Notes under the pieces: model-generated
Seen by the model: the letters and a program-made list of their open reading frames with translations, nothing else
Database searches by the model: none
Told to the model about the DNA's origin: nothing
Made by a program: the position numbers and the translations under genes
Shown: positions 8,949 through 17,172 of the stretch, in pieces
Position numbering within the stretch: position 1 is the first letter of the stretch
How the letters are laid out: every line of letters begins with the position of its first letter
Assembly (NCBI GenBank): GCA_045642465.1
Contig: JAZUIY010000015.1
Location: forward strand, 434,001 to 498,000
From: RUG420 sp045642465
GTDB lineage: Bacteria > Bacillota > Clostridia > Oscillospirales > Acutalibacteraceae
DNA: 64,000 nt
Direction: 5' to 3'

Positions 8949-9890
8949 TTACATTAAGCCCGCAACAAGTGCGGAGATGGTTTTAATAGACTGTGGGTGT
9001 CTGAGAATTACAGCGTCGGTACCGGAAGCAAGAGCGGCGGCAGCAGTGGAGATTTCCATCTGGATACCACGTTCTTCTCTTGCGCCCCATTCCGGAGCAT
9101 CGGATTCTTCCAGAAGAGCTTCCTTTACGCTCCAGGAGTCGTCACCAACCATGGTGATAACCGGCATCTGGAGAGCGGCGTCGTTCTGGCCGAGAGCAGC
9201 ATTCTTAACACGTTCAATAGTGGAAGCAAGGTATTCAAAACCGTAGCCTACAGCAGCGGAACCCAGGTTCATAACAACCTTGTCAGAAGGAATGTTGAAC
9301 TGAGTCAAAAGAACGTTCAACTGCTTAGCAAGGTTGATGTCTACTGCGGATTCAGCACCGATGCAGTGGTTGTTAGCCATAACAGCGGAAGCAGCGATGG
9401 TTTTGTAATCTTCTTCTTTTGCGGAAAGGAAGAGAACGTTCTTGTCACGCATTGCGTCAGAAATGGCAACGAAGAGTTCGGTGTCCTTGTCCATGTTTTT
9501 GCAGCCGAGAACTACCAGTGGCTTGTTGATTGCGTCGTAAACAGCCTTAACCAGTTCTACTTCTTCGTCGGTGCTCTTGTTGTCTCCGTTAGGATCAGCA
9601 GAGTCCAGAGAAAGAACGATAAAGTCGGCTTCGTCCAAAGCGGACAGCTTTGCAGCCATTTCCGGAACGGTGTTGCAGCCTTCAAAGAAAGCGGCAAGAC
9701 CAGGGATTGCTGCGTCAAATCCCTTGTCAGAGATTTCTGCACCAACTTTTGGTGCGTTTGGCAGTGGACCGTCAAAAGTGCACAGTGGGTACACGTTTCC
9801 ACCACCGAGGGTTACTTCACGACCGTCAGCGCCAAGAGTAACGGCGTTGATGGAAGCATTGTAAACCTGAGGCTTTTCAGTAAATGCCAT
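8949..9890 (-). CDS. acsD: corrinoid/iron-sulfur protein small subunit, first gene of the CODH/ACS operon
   Basis: A 313-aa TIM-barrel subunit of the corrinoid iron-sulfur protein, pairing with AcsC. Conserved stretches include VTLGGGNVYPLCTFDG and IVLSLDSADPNG. The open frame extends 42 codons further upstream (to 10016). I chose the ATG at 9890 because it has a strong AAGGAGG box 8 nt before it, and the extension (YTYVYARERLWACA) looks unlike protein of this family. As the first gene it defines the operon's start. Confidence 0.94.
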   Translation of the reverse strand: MAFTEKPQVYNASINAVTLGADGREVTLGGGNVYPLCTFDGPLPNAPKVGAEISDKGFDAAIPGLAAFFEGCNTVPEMAAKLSALDEADFIVLSLDSADPNGDNKSTDEEVELVKAVYDAINKPLVVLGCKNMDKDTELFVAISDAMRDKNVLFLSAKEEDYKTIAASAVMANNHCIGAESAVDINLAKQLNVLLTQFNIPSDKVVMNLGSAAVGYGFEYLASTIERVKNAALGQNDAALQMPVITMVGDDSWSVKEALLEESDAPEWGAREERGIQMEISTAAAALASGTDAVILRHPQSIKTISALVAGLM

Positions 9891-10079
9891 AGTGTTTTCC
9901 TCCTTGAAACAAATAAAAGCGAAAATATTGAATTTACTTGCACACGCCCATAGGCGCTCACGCGCGTACACGTATGTGTATGTATTAATTACATTAAAGA
10001 CGTTATCAGTGTACAAGAATATCCATTTATTACTATATCAAGCCCAAAGAGCCGAAAAAAGCACCGACATTTTTACTGT

Positions 10080-10121
10080 GTGTAACTATAAGTTGCACAT
10101 TCTGATTTTCCATGCTATATT
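10080..10121 (+). promoter_or_regulatory. LysR-gene promoter with overlapping dyad operator
   Basis: GTGTAACT-ATA-AGTTGCAC (10080-10098) is an inverted repeat with one mismatch between its arms, of the size and AT-rich centre expected for a LysR box (T-N11-A type). Its right arm contains TTGCAC (10093-10098), which stands 17 bp before TATATT (10116-10121), a good -35/-10 pair for the LysR gene. The overlap predicts autorepression. The rest of the divergent spacer (9891-10079) must hold the acsD promoter. The best candidate I see on the minus strand, TTGTAC-N17-TGTAAT, is weak. Confidence 0.6.
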
Positions 10122-10148
10122 GAAACTACCGAGAGGGGGAAAAAACAA

Positions 10149-11021
10149 GTGGATATTAAGCAACTACGTACTTTTTTGGCTGTTGCAGACTCTCGTAGCT
10201 TTCTGCGGGCAGCTTCCAATTTATATGTCACAAGACAGGCAGTATCCAAAACCATCAAACAGTTGGAAGACGAACTCCAAGTGGAATTGTTTTCCAGAAG
10301 TCATGATGGCGCTTTGATGACTCCTGCCGGTATTTATTTTTATCCGAGAGCAGCTACCTTGGTTGCTGAATTTGACCAACTGAAAAAGGACACCATGAAC
10401 TCCAACCGTTCTTACCTTCCAACCATTCGCATTTGCATGGCGCAAGGTATTTACAGTGTGTTTGCGGATGACCTTATTGCATATGGCGCAAAGCACAAGC
10501 ACGAAATGAATATTCAAATTCGTTCTTGCGCTGATGCGGATTGTGATTCTGCACTGAGTTCCAGACAAGTGGATGCAGTGCTTTCTTTTACGCCACCAAT
10601 CAACAATATTTCCCGTTCTAACGTGCTTTATGATGCACCGATTGTTTTCTTGGTACACAAGGATTCGGAAGCAGCTCCACTTTTAAAAGAGGACCCATCT
10701 ACTTACCGTAGATTCCCGCTTCTCCTGTATACCGGCGGCAGAGATATTCCACTGTGGTGGACGGATTTACCGAGAGAAGATGACTTAGTCTGCAGTGACC
10801 TTGACTACCTGTACTACCTGTTACGGGAACGTCGCGGTATTATGCCAATTCCGGCTTCACTGGTTCCGGACTTTTTGGACTTTGCAGAAATTGTTCCGGC
10901 GCCATCTGCCCAGGCTTCCGTGCCAATTTATTGGTCTACGCTTTACCCAGACCATTACAACTTGGTAACTTATAGTTTCTTAGATGTTATATACGACGAA
11001 GTATTCCAAAAGGATATGTAA
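10149..11021 (+). CDS. LysR-type transcriptional regulator
   Basis: A 290-aa protein with the LysR winged helix at residues 1-60 (MDIKQLRTFLAVADSRSFLRAA, then LYVTRQAVSKTIKQLE) and a periplasmic-binding-like effector domain. The GTG start has a GAGAGGGGG box. It is divergent from the CODH/ACS operon and heads the corrinoid-protein/RamA operon, so it probably senses a C1-related metabolite and controls one or both. The dyad at 10080-10098 is its likely binding site. The effector is unknown. Confidence 0.88.
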   Translation: MDIKQLRTFLAVADSRSFLRAASNLYVTRQAVSKTIKQLEDELQVELFSRSHDGALMTPAGIYFYPRAATLVAEFDQLKKDTMNSNRSYLPTIRICMAQGIYSVFADDLIAYGAKHKHEMNIQIRSCADADCDSALSSRQVDAVLSFTPPINNISRSNVLYDAPIVFLVHKDSEAAPLLKEDPSTYRRFPLLLYTGGRDIPLWWTDLPREDDLVCSDLDYLYYLLRERRGIMPIPASLVPDFLDFAEIVPAPSAQASVPIYWSTLYPDHYNLVTYSFLDVIYDEVFQKDM

Positions 11022-11036
11022 AGAAAGGGAATCAAG

Positions 11037-11663
11037 ATGGTCTTTACTATAAAAAAAATTATTATTGAAGGCCACATTAAATCCATTGAGGCTGCGGTGC
11101 ACAATGCACTGAACGAAGGCCTTAGTCCAGATGAAATTGTGGATGCCATGGCAGAGGCCATGGACGTGGTGGGTGACCAGTTCCAGAAGAACGAAATTTT
11201 TGTTCCGGAAATGCTGGTTGCCGCCAAAACCATGCAGCGCGGCGTAGGCGTTTTGGCCCCCTTGCTCAGTGCCAGCGACGCAGCGGAGAAAGAGACGTTT
11301 ATCATCGGCACCGTTGCCGGTGATTTACATGATATTGGGAAAAACCTGGTAGCTATGATGATTGAAACCGCCGGTTTTAATGTCATAGACTTGGGGGTAG
11401 ACGTGCCGGTGGAGACCTTCCTACAGGCATTGCGGGATCATCCGGAATGCAAGATGGTAGGCCTTTCTGCACTGCTTACCATTACCATGGACTCCATGCG
11501 GACCACGGTAAAAGCCATTAAGAAAGAGTTCCCGGACGTAAACGTGCTCATTGGGGGAGCTCCTATTTCAGAAGATTTTGCCGAGACCTTAAACGGTGCG
11601 GCTACCTATACCGCCAACGCAGCGGAGGCTGCAAAAGTGGCAAAAGAACTAGCGAACAGATAG
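11037..11663 (+). CDS. corrinoid (B12-binding) methyl-carrier protein
   Basis: A 208-aa protein of the MtaC/MttC/MtbC type. An N-terminal four-helix cap (about residues 1-85) is followed by a Rossmann B12-binding domain with GDLHDIGKN (DxHxxG; the His is the lower cobalt ligand), GLSALLTITM and GGAPIS. Such proteins accept a methyl group from a substrate-specific methyltransferase and pass it to tetrahydrofolate or another acceptor. It starts 15 nt after the LysR gene. No substrate-specific methyltransferase is adjacent. The URO-D-like gene at 1-636 and genes outside the window are candidates. Confidence 0.93.
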   Translation: MVFTIKKIIIEGHIKSIEAAVHNALNEGLSPDEIVDAMAEAMDVVGDQFQKNEIFVPEMLVAAKTMQRGVGVLAPLLSASDAAEKETFIIGTVAGDLHDIGKNLVAMMIETAGFNVIDLGVDVPVETFLQALRDHPECKMVGLSALLTITMDSMRTTVKAIKKEFPDVNVLIGGAPISEDFAETLNGAATYTANAAEAAKVAKELANR

Positions 11664-11683
11664 AGGAAAAAGGAGAACAGACT

Positions 11684-13606
11684 ATGTCAATGCTAACCGT
11701 TCTGTTTGAGGATGGATCCCGACAGAATATTAAGGTGACTGACGGAGAAAATCTCTTAGAAGTATTAAAGAATCACGGGGTAGACGTAGATGCCCCTTGT
11801 AACGGCAACGGTACTTGCGGAAAGTGCCGCGTCCGACTGCTGAACGGAACATTATCTTCTAACGAATCCCGTCATTTAACAGCAGAAGACTATTTTCAGG
11901 GCTGGAGACTGGCTTGCCAAAGTCAAATTACGGGCGATGTAGAAATCCTGGTTCCGGGTTCTGCCGCCGCATTCCGGTCTGACATTCGTACCGCAGACCT
12001 GGAAAAGGACGACAGCCAGAAAATCTTCAACCAACTCATTGATAAGCTCAAGGTGGACGGCCTGATGAACGGGGTGGCCATGCACTTGGAACAGGTGGAA
12101 TTGGACCCGCCAACCTTAGATGACACCATGCCGGACAACGAACGGCTTATTTGGGCATTAGAAGCCCGCTTTGGGAAGAAAGTGCAGTTGTCTATTACGG
12201 CCATCCGTAACCTGGCCCAGGCCATGCGTACCGACGACTTTAAAATAAAGTGTCTGGTAGAGGAACGGGGAGACGTGCTGCGCGTCTTAAAGGTATTCCC
12301 GGACTCGAAATATGTGAATTTCTGCGGTGTGGCCATAGATATTGGTACCACCACAGTTACCGCTGTTTTGGTAGATCTTTATAACGGCACCATTTTGGCC
12401 AAGGCTTCTGCCGGCAACGGTCAGATTCCGTATGGCGCTGACGTCATTAACCGTATTATTGAATCCGTGAAACCGGCTGGGGCAGAACGCCTCAGAAGAG
12501 CCATTGTCTTCAAGACCTTACAGCCGATGATTGACAAGCTCTGCCACACCGCCGGTATCCGTATTCTAGATATTTATCAGGTCGTAATTGCAGGGAACAC
12601 CACCATGGAACACCTGCTGTTGGGTACCTATGCAGATCCAATCCGCATGGAACCGTACATTCCGACCTTCTTCTATTTGGAACCGTTTAGTGCGAAAAAC
12701 GTACTTCACGACCTTTCCACTGCAGCCACCATGTACCTTTCTCCAAATGTAGGTTCCTATGTTGGCGGTGACATTACCGCCGGCTGTTTGGCCAGCCGCA
12801 TTTGGGCTAGCGAGGAAGTGAGCCTGCTCATTGACTTGGGTACCAATGGGGAACTGGTCTTAGGCAACAACGAATACCTGCTGACCTGCGCCTGCTCTGC
12901 AGGCCCGGCTTTTGAAGGCGGGGACATTTCCTGCGGCATGCGCGCTACCACCGGCGCTATTGAGGAAATCAGCGTGGACGCCGATACCATGGAGCCGACC
13001 ATGAGCATTATTGGACCGGAGGGTCAAAAGCCGGCCGGTCTCTGCGGCTCCGGCCTTCTAGACTTAATTGCCTCCCTGTTCTTGGGCGGCATCATTGATG
13101 CCCGAGGCAAATTCGTAAAAGAAGGCAACCGGGTGAAGAAAGACGAATACGGCACCGGTCGTTACATTATTGCCTTTGAAGAGGAAAGTGTAGACGGCCG
13201 CGAAATTGCACTGAATGAAGTGGATATTGACAACTTCATCCGTGCCAAGGGTGCCATCTACTCCGGCATCCGCACCATGATGGAACAGGTGGGCGTCACC
13301 ACCGAAGACATTTCCAACGTCATTGTGGCCGGGGGAATCGGCGGTGGTATTGACTTTGACCACGCTGTTACCATTGGCATGCTGCCGGACGTAGACCGCA
13401 GCAAGTTCCACTTCGTAGGCAATACCTCTCTCACCGGTGCCTACGCTATGCTGGTATCTGACGATGCCCGCAAAAAGTGCGAAGAATTGGCTCGCAGCAT
13501 GATGTACGTGGAACTGTCCAACGAGCCGTCCTATATGGACGAATTTGTGGCAGCCTGCTTCCTGCCACATACCAACAAGAATTTGTTCCCATCTGTAGAG
13601 GTGTAA
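11684..13606 (+). CDS. RamA/AcsV-like corrinoid activation protein (2Fe-2S plus ASKHA ATPase)
   Basis: A 640-aa protein. The N-terminal plant-type [2Fe-2S] domain has CNGNGTCGKCRVRL at about residues 38-53 with the fourth Cys in LACQSQ. A linker follows, then an ASKHA ATPase domain (GVAIDIGTTTVTAVLVDL, LLIDLGTNGE, VAGGIGGGIDFD). These proteins use ATP to drive Co(II) to Co(I) reduction and rescue inactive corrinoid proteins. It lies in one operon with a corrinoid protein and opposite the CFeSP genes, so either could be its client. It is distinguished from archaeal RamA by 2Fe-2S instead of 4Fe-4S centres. Confidence 0.9.
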   Translation: MSMLTVLFEDGSRQNIKVTDGENLLEVLKNHGVDVDAPCNGNGTCGKCRVRLLNGTLSSNESRHLTAEDYFQGWRLACQSQITGDVEILVPGSAAAFRSDIRTADLEKDDSQKIFNQLIDKLKVDGLMNGVAMHLEQVELDPPTLDDTMPDNERLIWALEARFGKKVQLSITAIRNLAQAMRTDDFKIKCLVEERGDVLRVLKVFPDSKYVNFCGVAIDIGTTTVTAVLVDLYNGTILAKASAGNGQIPYGADVINRIIESVKPAGAERLRRAIVFKTLQPMIDKLCHTAGIRILDIYQVVIAGNTTMEHLLLGTYADPIRMEPYIPTFFYLEPFSAKNVLHDLSTAATMYLSPNVGSYVGGDITAGCLASRIWASEEVSLLIDLGTNGELVLGNNEYLLTCACSAGPAFEGGDISCGMRATTGAIEEISVDADTMEPTMSIIGPEGQKPAGLCGSGLLDLIASLFLGGIIDARGKFVKEGNRVKKDEYGTGRYIIAFEEESVDGREIALNEVDIDNFIRAKGAIYSGIRTMMEQVGVTTEDISNVIVAGGIGGGIDFDHAVTIGMLPDVDRSKFHFVGNTSLTGAYAMLVSDDARKKCEELARSMMYVELSNEPSYMDEFVAACFLPHTNKNLFPSVEV

Positions 13607-13610
13607 CGTG

Positions 13611-14237
13611 ATGGATTCTCCAAACTTGCAAAACTTGAATTACAATCCCAACAACATCATTGAAAACCCAATGAACATTTACCTGGACCGCTACAAGGAC
13701 GCAGATCCAAAGGAAATGTCGGAGCGGACGGGAATTCCGTTTGCGGATGGGAAATTTCAGTTTCATGTACTGGGGGAGAATGTTTCTCTTTCCTGGCCGG
13801 AGGCAGAGGCCGACGGTTCTTGGGGTCCAAAGGATATCATTCTCTTCATGCATTTCCTTTTGGAAGGGCATCGTTCCGTTGCCAGTGAACACTTCGTTTC
13901 TTACGCAGATTTACCATGGGGTGACGTTTATGACGTTCCCTTCCGTGGGCGATGCATTCGTCGCTTAATCGGGGTGTTTGGCAACACCCAGGCAGGCTTT
14001 GAAAAAGCCTGCAACGCCGTGGGCGGCGAAAAAGTGAAATCCAGCGGATGTGGATATAAAATCACCTTTATGGAGGGCTTTGACCTCCAGTTCATTCTGT
14101 GGGAAGGGGACGACGAGTTCCCGGCTTCCGGCCAAATTGTCTTTTCCGATAATTTCCCGGATGGATTCCCGGCAGAAGACAGAGTGGTGGTATGCGAATA
14201 CATCCTAAAGCGCCTGACTGCCAATATGAATGCATAA
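13611..14237 (+). CDS. DUF3786 protein, putative corrinoid/C1-associated
   Basis: A 208-aa soluble protein matching what I know of DUF3786: a central helical part (PKDIILFMHFLLEGH) and a C-terminal segment FILWEGDDEFPASGQIVFSD. The family has no established function, but it recurs next to corrinoid activators and CODH/ACS genes. Here it starts directly after the RamA-like gene. A GTG three bases upstream is an alternative start. I prefer the ATG, because GAGGTG then sits 7 nt before it. Confidence 0.75.
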   Translation: MDSPNLQNLNYNPNNIIENPMNIYLDRYKDADPKEMSERTGIPFADGKFQFHVLGENVSLSWPEAEADGSWGPKDIILFMHFLLEGHRSVASEHFVSYADLPWGDVYDVPFRGRCIRRLIGVFGNTQAGFEKACNAVGGEKVKSSGCGYKITFMEGFDLQFILWEGDDEFPASGQIVFSDNFPDGFPAEDRVVVCEYILKRLTANMNA

Positions 14238-14239
14238 TA

Positions 14240-14275
14240 AAAAGACCTTTCCGGAAGGAAAGGTCTTTTCTTATT
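14240..14275. terminator. bidirectional rho-independent terminator
   Basis: AAAGACCTTTCC-GG-AAGGAAAGGTCTTTT forms a long stem with A- and T-tracts on both sides. It serves the DUF3786 gene and the convergent TetR gene, whose last codons overlap its edge. Confidence 0.9.
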
Positions 14276-14846
14276 TCTTTTGTTTGTGAATTTGAATACC
14301 GGCCAAGAAAGAACCCGCCATAACGTCGGCAATTTGTTCCATGGTTAGGTTGGTGTCTCCCATGGCATACCGCTGAAGCATGCGGAAACTAGCACAAACG
14401 GCGTATTCCATATAGGCCATAAATTCGGTTTTGTTTTCCGATGGAATTTCCTGCATGTTTTTTTCTATTTTCTTCAGGGCCAGTTGTTCCATCTGCTTTA
14501 CACATTCTGCTGAAGTCTGGGGAGACTTTAGGATACTGGAAACTTCTAAATCGCCCATGAGAACGTTACAGACGTGGAGGAACAAAGCTTGCAGTGGTAC
14601 TTTCTTATAGTTTTCAAAAATATGGTTGAAGTAGTAGTTGTAGGTTCTATAAACGTCGGTGTCAATTTCCGTCTGCAGGGCAGCAATGTCTTCGTAGTGG
14701 TAATAAAAGGTGTTTCGGCTGATGTCTGCTGCGTTCACAATGTCTACAATAGAAATGTGCCCGATGTCTTTTTCACTCAGCAAATCCAGAAAAGTTTTCT
14801 TAATAACACGCCTGGTTCTTGAGGAATTCCGGTACTCTTTTCCCAT
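14271..14846 (-). CDS. TetR-family transcriptional regulator
   Basis: A 191-aa protein with an N-terminal TetR helix-turn-helix (RRVIKKTFLDLLSEKD, then VDIVNAADISRNTFYYHYED) and a helical ligand domain resembling the C-terminal TetR domain of Firmicutes. The frame extends to a GTG at 14867, but the ATG at 14846 has GGAGAAA 7 nt before it. It is divergent from the corrinoid gene at 15016, with two direct repeats in the shared spacer, so it probably controls that gene and itself. Confidence 0.88.
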   Translation of the reverse strand: MGKEYRNSSRTRRVIKKTFLDLLSEKDIGHISIVDIVNAADISRNTFYYHYEDIAALQTEIDTDVYRTYNYYFNHIFENYKKVPLQALFLHVCNVLMGDLEVSSILKSPQTSAECVKQMEQLALKKIEKNMQEIPSENKTEFMAYMEYAVCASFRMLQRYAMGDTNLTMEQIADVMAGSFLAGIQIHKQKK

Positions 14847-14863
14847 ATTTTTTCTCCAATTCT

Positions 14864-14945
14864 GCACACTCTGTTCGAGATTGTTGAATTTTGCGCACTC
14901 TGTTAAAAATTGACCATTGTCTCGGGTCTTGCTCTACAGTATAAC
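14864..14945 (+). promoter_or_regulatory. promoter of the second corrinoid gene with two upstream direct repeats
   Basis: TTGTCT (14917-14922) and TATAAC (14940-14945) are separated by 17 bp. Upstream lie two 12-bp direct repeats, GCACACTCTGTT (14864-14875) and GCGCACTCTGTT (14893-14904), 29 bp apart, close to three helical turns. They fill the spacer between the divergent TetR gene and the corrinoid gene and are the best operator candidates here. Direct repeats are not the usual TetR operator form, so the binder is unproven. Confidence 0.55.
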
Positions 14946-15015
14946 TAAAAATGTAAGAAAGCGAAAGCACTTTTTGGGAAATTTGCTTTCGGAATAATTT
15001 GAGGAGGAAATTATT

Positions 15016-15645
15016 ATGGATTTTGAAAAAATTAAGGCCGCTATGGCTGACTTGGAAGAAGACGATTTACTGGATCTCATGAAGGAAGCTCTTGCAGCTG
15101 GCGACGACGCTATTAACGGCGCTCTTGACGCAGCTCAGGAAGGTATGAAGATTGTTGGTGACCGTTTTGAATCCGGCGAATACTTCGTAGCTGACCTCAT
15201 TTACGCAGGTGAAATCCTTACCAGCGCAATGGAAATCATGAAGGACGCTCTTGCTGGTGACGGCAACGCTGCTATGGGCAAGATGATTCTTTGCACCGTT
15301 AAAGACGACCTTCACGACATCGGTAAGAACATTGTTCGCGCAATGCTCGAAGCTGGTGGATTTGAAGTTGTTGACCTTGGTATCGACGTTCCTGCAGAAA
15401 AGATCGTTGAAACCGCTAAGGCAGAAGGCATTAAGATTATTGCTCTCTCCGGCGTACTTACTCTTGCTCTCGACTCCATGAAGGCTACTATTGATGCATT
15501 CGCTGCAGCAGGCATGAGAGATGACGTTAAGATCATCATCGGTGGTGCTCCTGTATCTGAAGATGCTTGCAAAGCCATGGGCGCTGACGAATGGGCTTAC
15601 TCTCCAAAGAAGACCGTTACCGTTTGCCAGGGTTGGGCTAAATAA
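15016..15645 (+). CDS. corrinoid (B12-binding) methyl-carrier protein, single-gene unit
   Basis: A 209-aa protein of the MtaC/MttC type. A helical cap (about 1-90) precedes a B12 domain with DDLHDIGKN, GVLTLALDSM and GGAPVSED. The RBS is excellent (GAGGAGGAAA). Third-base use (GCT, GTT, AAG, GGT) looks more biased than in neighbouring genes, which suggests strong expression. It has its own promoter and terminator and a divergent TetR regulator, and no methyltransferase next to it, so its substrate partner must be encoded elsewhere. It is a clear paralogue of 11037-11663. Confidence 0.93.
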   Translation: MDFEKIKAAMADLEEDDLLDLMKEALAAGDDAINGALDAAQEGMKIVGDRFESGEYFVADLIYAGEILTSAMEIMKDALAGDGNAAMGKMILCTVKDDLHDIGKNIVRAMLEAGGFEVVDLGIDVPAEKIVETAKAEGIKIIALSGVLTLALDSMKATIDAFAAAGMRDDVKIIIGGAPVSEDACKAMGADEWAYSPKKTVTVCQGWAK

Positions 15646-15659
15646 GTTTTCAAAACGCT

Positions 15660-15695
15660 TAAAAACACCTCACGAATTTCGTGGGGTGTTTTTTT
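15660..15695 (+). terminator. rho-independent terminator
   Basis: AAAAACACCTCACGAA followed by TTCGTGGGGTGTTTTTTT, a strong stem with a T-tract, 15 nt after the corrinoid gene. Confidence 0.9.
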
Positions 15696-15776
15696 CTTGT
15701 TTTTTAGTATTTTTAAGTGACTTTTGTTAAAACAGTGGTATAGTGAGGTAGATGTGTTAGAAAAGGAGATGTTTTT

Positions 15777-16364
15777 ATGAAGCAACGCTTCGCAATTCTT
15801 GCACTTATTCTTTGTGTATCCTTTTTCTGCGCCATGGCAGATGGCTGCAGCTGCGGCACGCAGTCTGCTGAATCCAATACGCTTCCAAACGGCGGTTCTG
15901 CCGTATCAAATGTGGAAACTGTAACGACCACAATGGAAAAATCCACTACCGGTCAGGCAACCACAAAGAAGAACACGGAATCGGAAACTACCAAGAAGGA
16001 AACCACCAAGCCTTCCAATACAGAAGCCAGCCAGACCACGCCGTCTGAAACCACCAAGCCTTCTTCCACCACCACCCAGGTAACGCCGGAAGACATTCCA
16101 TTGGCAGGCGGTTGGCAGACCTATGAAGGTCAGGGCATTCCTGCCAAAGCACAGGTTGCTTTTGAAAAAGCCATGAAAGGCTATGTCGGTATGAAACTGA
16201 CCCCGAAGAAACTCATTGCAACGCAGGTGGTTGCAGGCACCAATTACAAGTTCCTCTGTGACGGCACCGGCGTTTATCCGGGAGCCAAGACCAAGGAATA
16301 TGTGGTTGTTATTTACCGGGACTTAAACGACAACTGCACCATTTCCAGCGTGACAGAAGTTTAA
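15777..16364 (+). CDS. secreted protein with Thr-rich linker and cystatin-like C-terminal domain
   Basis: A 195-aa protein with three parts: a hydrophobic signal (LALILCVSFFCAMA) ending near DGCSCG, which is at best a weak lipobox; a Thr/Ser/Lys-rich low-complexity linker (about 45-105); and a C-terminal domain of about 85 residues. That domain begins GGW and contains TQVVAGTNYKFLC. QVVAG is the QxVxG loop of cystatins, and the leading Gly and long helix before it also fit. Cystatins inhibit papain-like cysteine peptidases, and bacterial cystatin-like domains are poorly studied. Target unknown. It is flanked by terminators, so it is a single-gene unit. Confidence 0.7.
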   Translation: MKQRFAILALILCVSFFCAMADGCSCGTQSAESNTLPNGGSAVSNVETVTTTMEKSTTGQATTKKNTESETTKKETTKPSNTEASQTTPSETTKPSSTTTQVTPEDIPLAGGWQTYEGQGIPAKAQVAFEKAMKGYVGMKLTPKKLIATQVVAGTNYKFLCDGTGVYPGAKTKEYVVVIYRDLNDNCTISSVTEV

Positions 16365-16388
16365 TCCTTTTGCGAAAACACAAAATAA

Positions 16389-16422
16389 AAAAGCCCTTCC
16401 GTTTGGAAGGGCTTTTTGTTTT
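16389..16422. terminator. bidirectional terminator between convergent genes
   Basis: AAAAAAGCCCTTCC-GTTT-GGAAGGGCTTTTTG with A- and T-tracts on the two sides, between the cystatin-like gene and the convergent kinase-like gene. Confidence 0.9.
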
Positions 16423-16426
16423 CTTT

Positions 16427-17035
16427 TTATTCAGCAAATGCGGAAGGAACTTTTACCTTTGCATAAGCCAAAATGGTGTCGGCCAGCTGTTCGGTGGTTA
16501 TGTTGGTGGTGTTGATACAGAGGTCATAGGTTTCTGCGTTGGCCCATTTGGTGTCAGCGTAGAAGTCATGGTACTGACGGCGCTGTTTATCAACAGCCTT
16601 AATTTCCTTAACGGCTTCTTTTTCGTCAATGCCAAGGGCTTCCATGATGTGGTTTACACGGTAGTCCCAGTCAGCATGGAGGAAATAGGAAACCATATTT
16701 TCACAGTTTGCCAGTACGTAATCGGCAGCACGGCCAATAACAATGAAGGAATGACCGGCAGCAGCTTCGGTGGCCAGGAATTCAAAGGTCAGGGTTGCAA
16801 CGACCTGCTCACTTGGTGTAGAGAAGTTGTCTTCTCTCTTGGCAGCAAATACCTTAATGCGCTTTTTATCCCAAGAGTTTACATCCTGGAAATCAAAGCC
16901 TTTTTTCTGCAGCATGTCGGAAATGGCTGCGGTATCATAAATTGGAATATCCAGTTTTTCGGATAATGCTTTTGCAATAGCGTGACCGCCGGTGCCATTT
17001 TCACGGCCAATGGCGAGAATAAGCTGATCTTTCAT
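16427..17035 (-). CDS. cytidylate-kinase-like family protein
   Basis: A 202-aa P-loop protein beginning MKDQLILAIGRENGTGGHAIAKAL. The GRENGTGG loop is the Walker A variant of the cytidylate-kinase-like family common in Clostridia, followed by LDIPIYD. FIVIGRAADYVL is the second conserved stretch. Nucleotide or nucleoside phosphorylation is likely, but the substrate is unproven. The frame extends 13 codons upstream. The ATG at 17035 was chosen because GGGAGG lies 8 nt before it. Confidence 0.85.
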   Translation of the reverse strand: MKDQLILAIGRENGTGGHAIAKALSEKLDIPIYDTAAISDMLQKKGFDFQDVNSWDKKRIKVFAAKREDNFSTPSEQVVATLTFEFLATEAAAGHSFIVIGRAADYVLANCENMVSYFLHADWDYRVNHIMEALGIDEKEAVKEIKAVDKQRRQYHDFYADTKWANAETYDLCINTTNITTEQLADTILAYAKVKVPSAFAE

Positions 17036-17172
17036 ATAGAGACCTCCCTTTAACATTTGTCTATCTGATTTCATTTTATAGGAAAAACGAAAAAAAGGAT
17101 AGATGCTAGTTTTTTCTTTTCTGTTTTTGGGTTTTTCAGTATAATAAGCCCATATTATTTTTGAGGTGACCT

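Noticed and set aside
9891..10016. 42-codon N-terminal extension of acsD
   Set aside because: The strong AAGGAGG box favours the internal ATG at 9890, and the extension reads through promoter-like, repetitive CGCG/TATG sequence.
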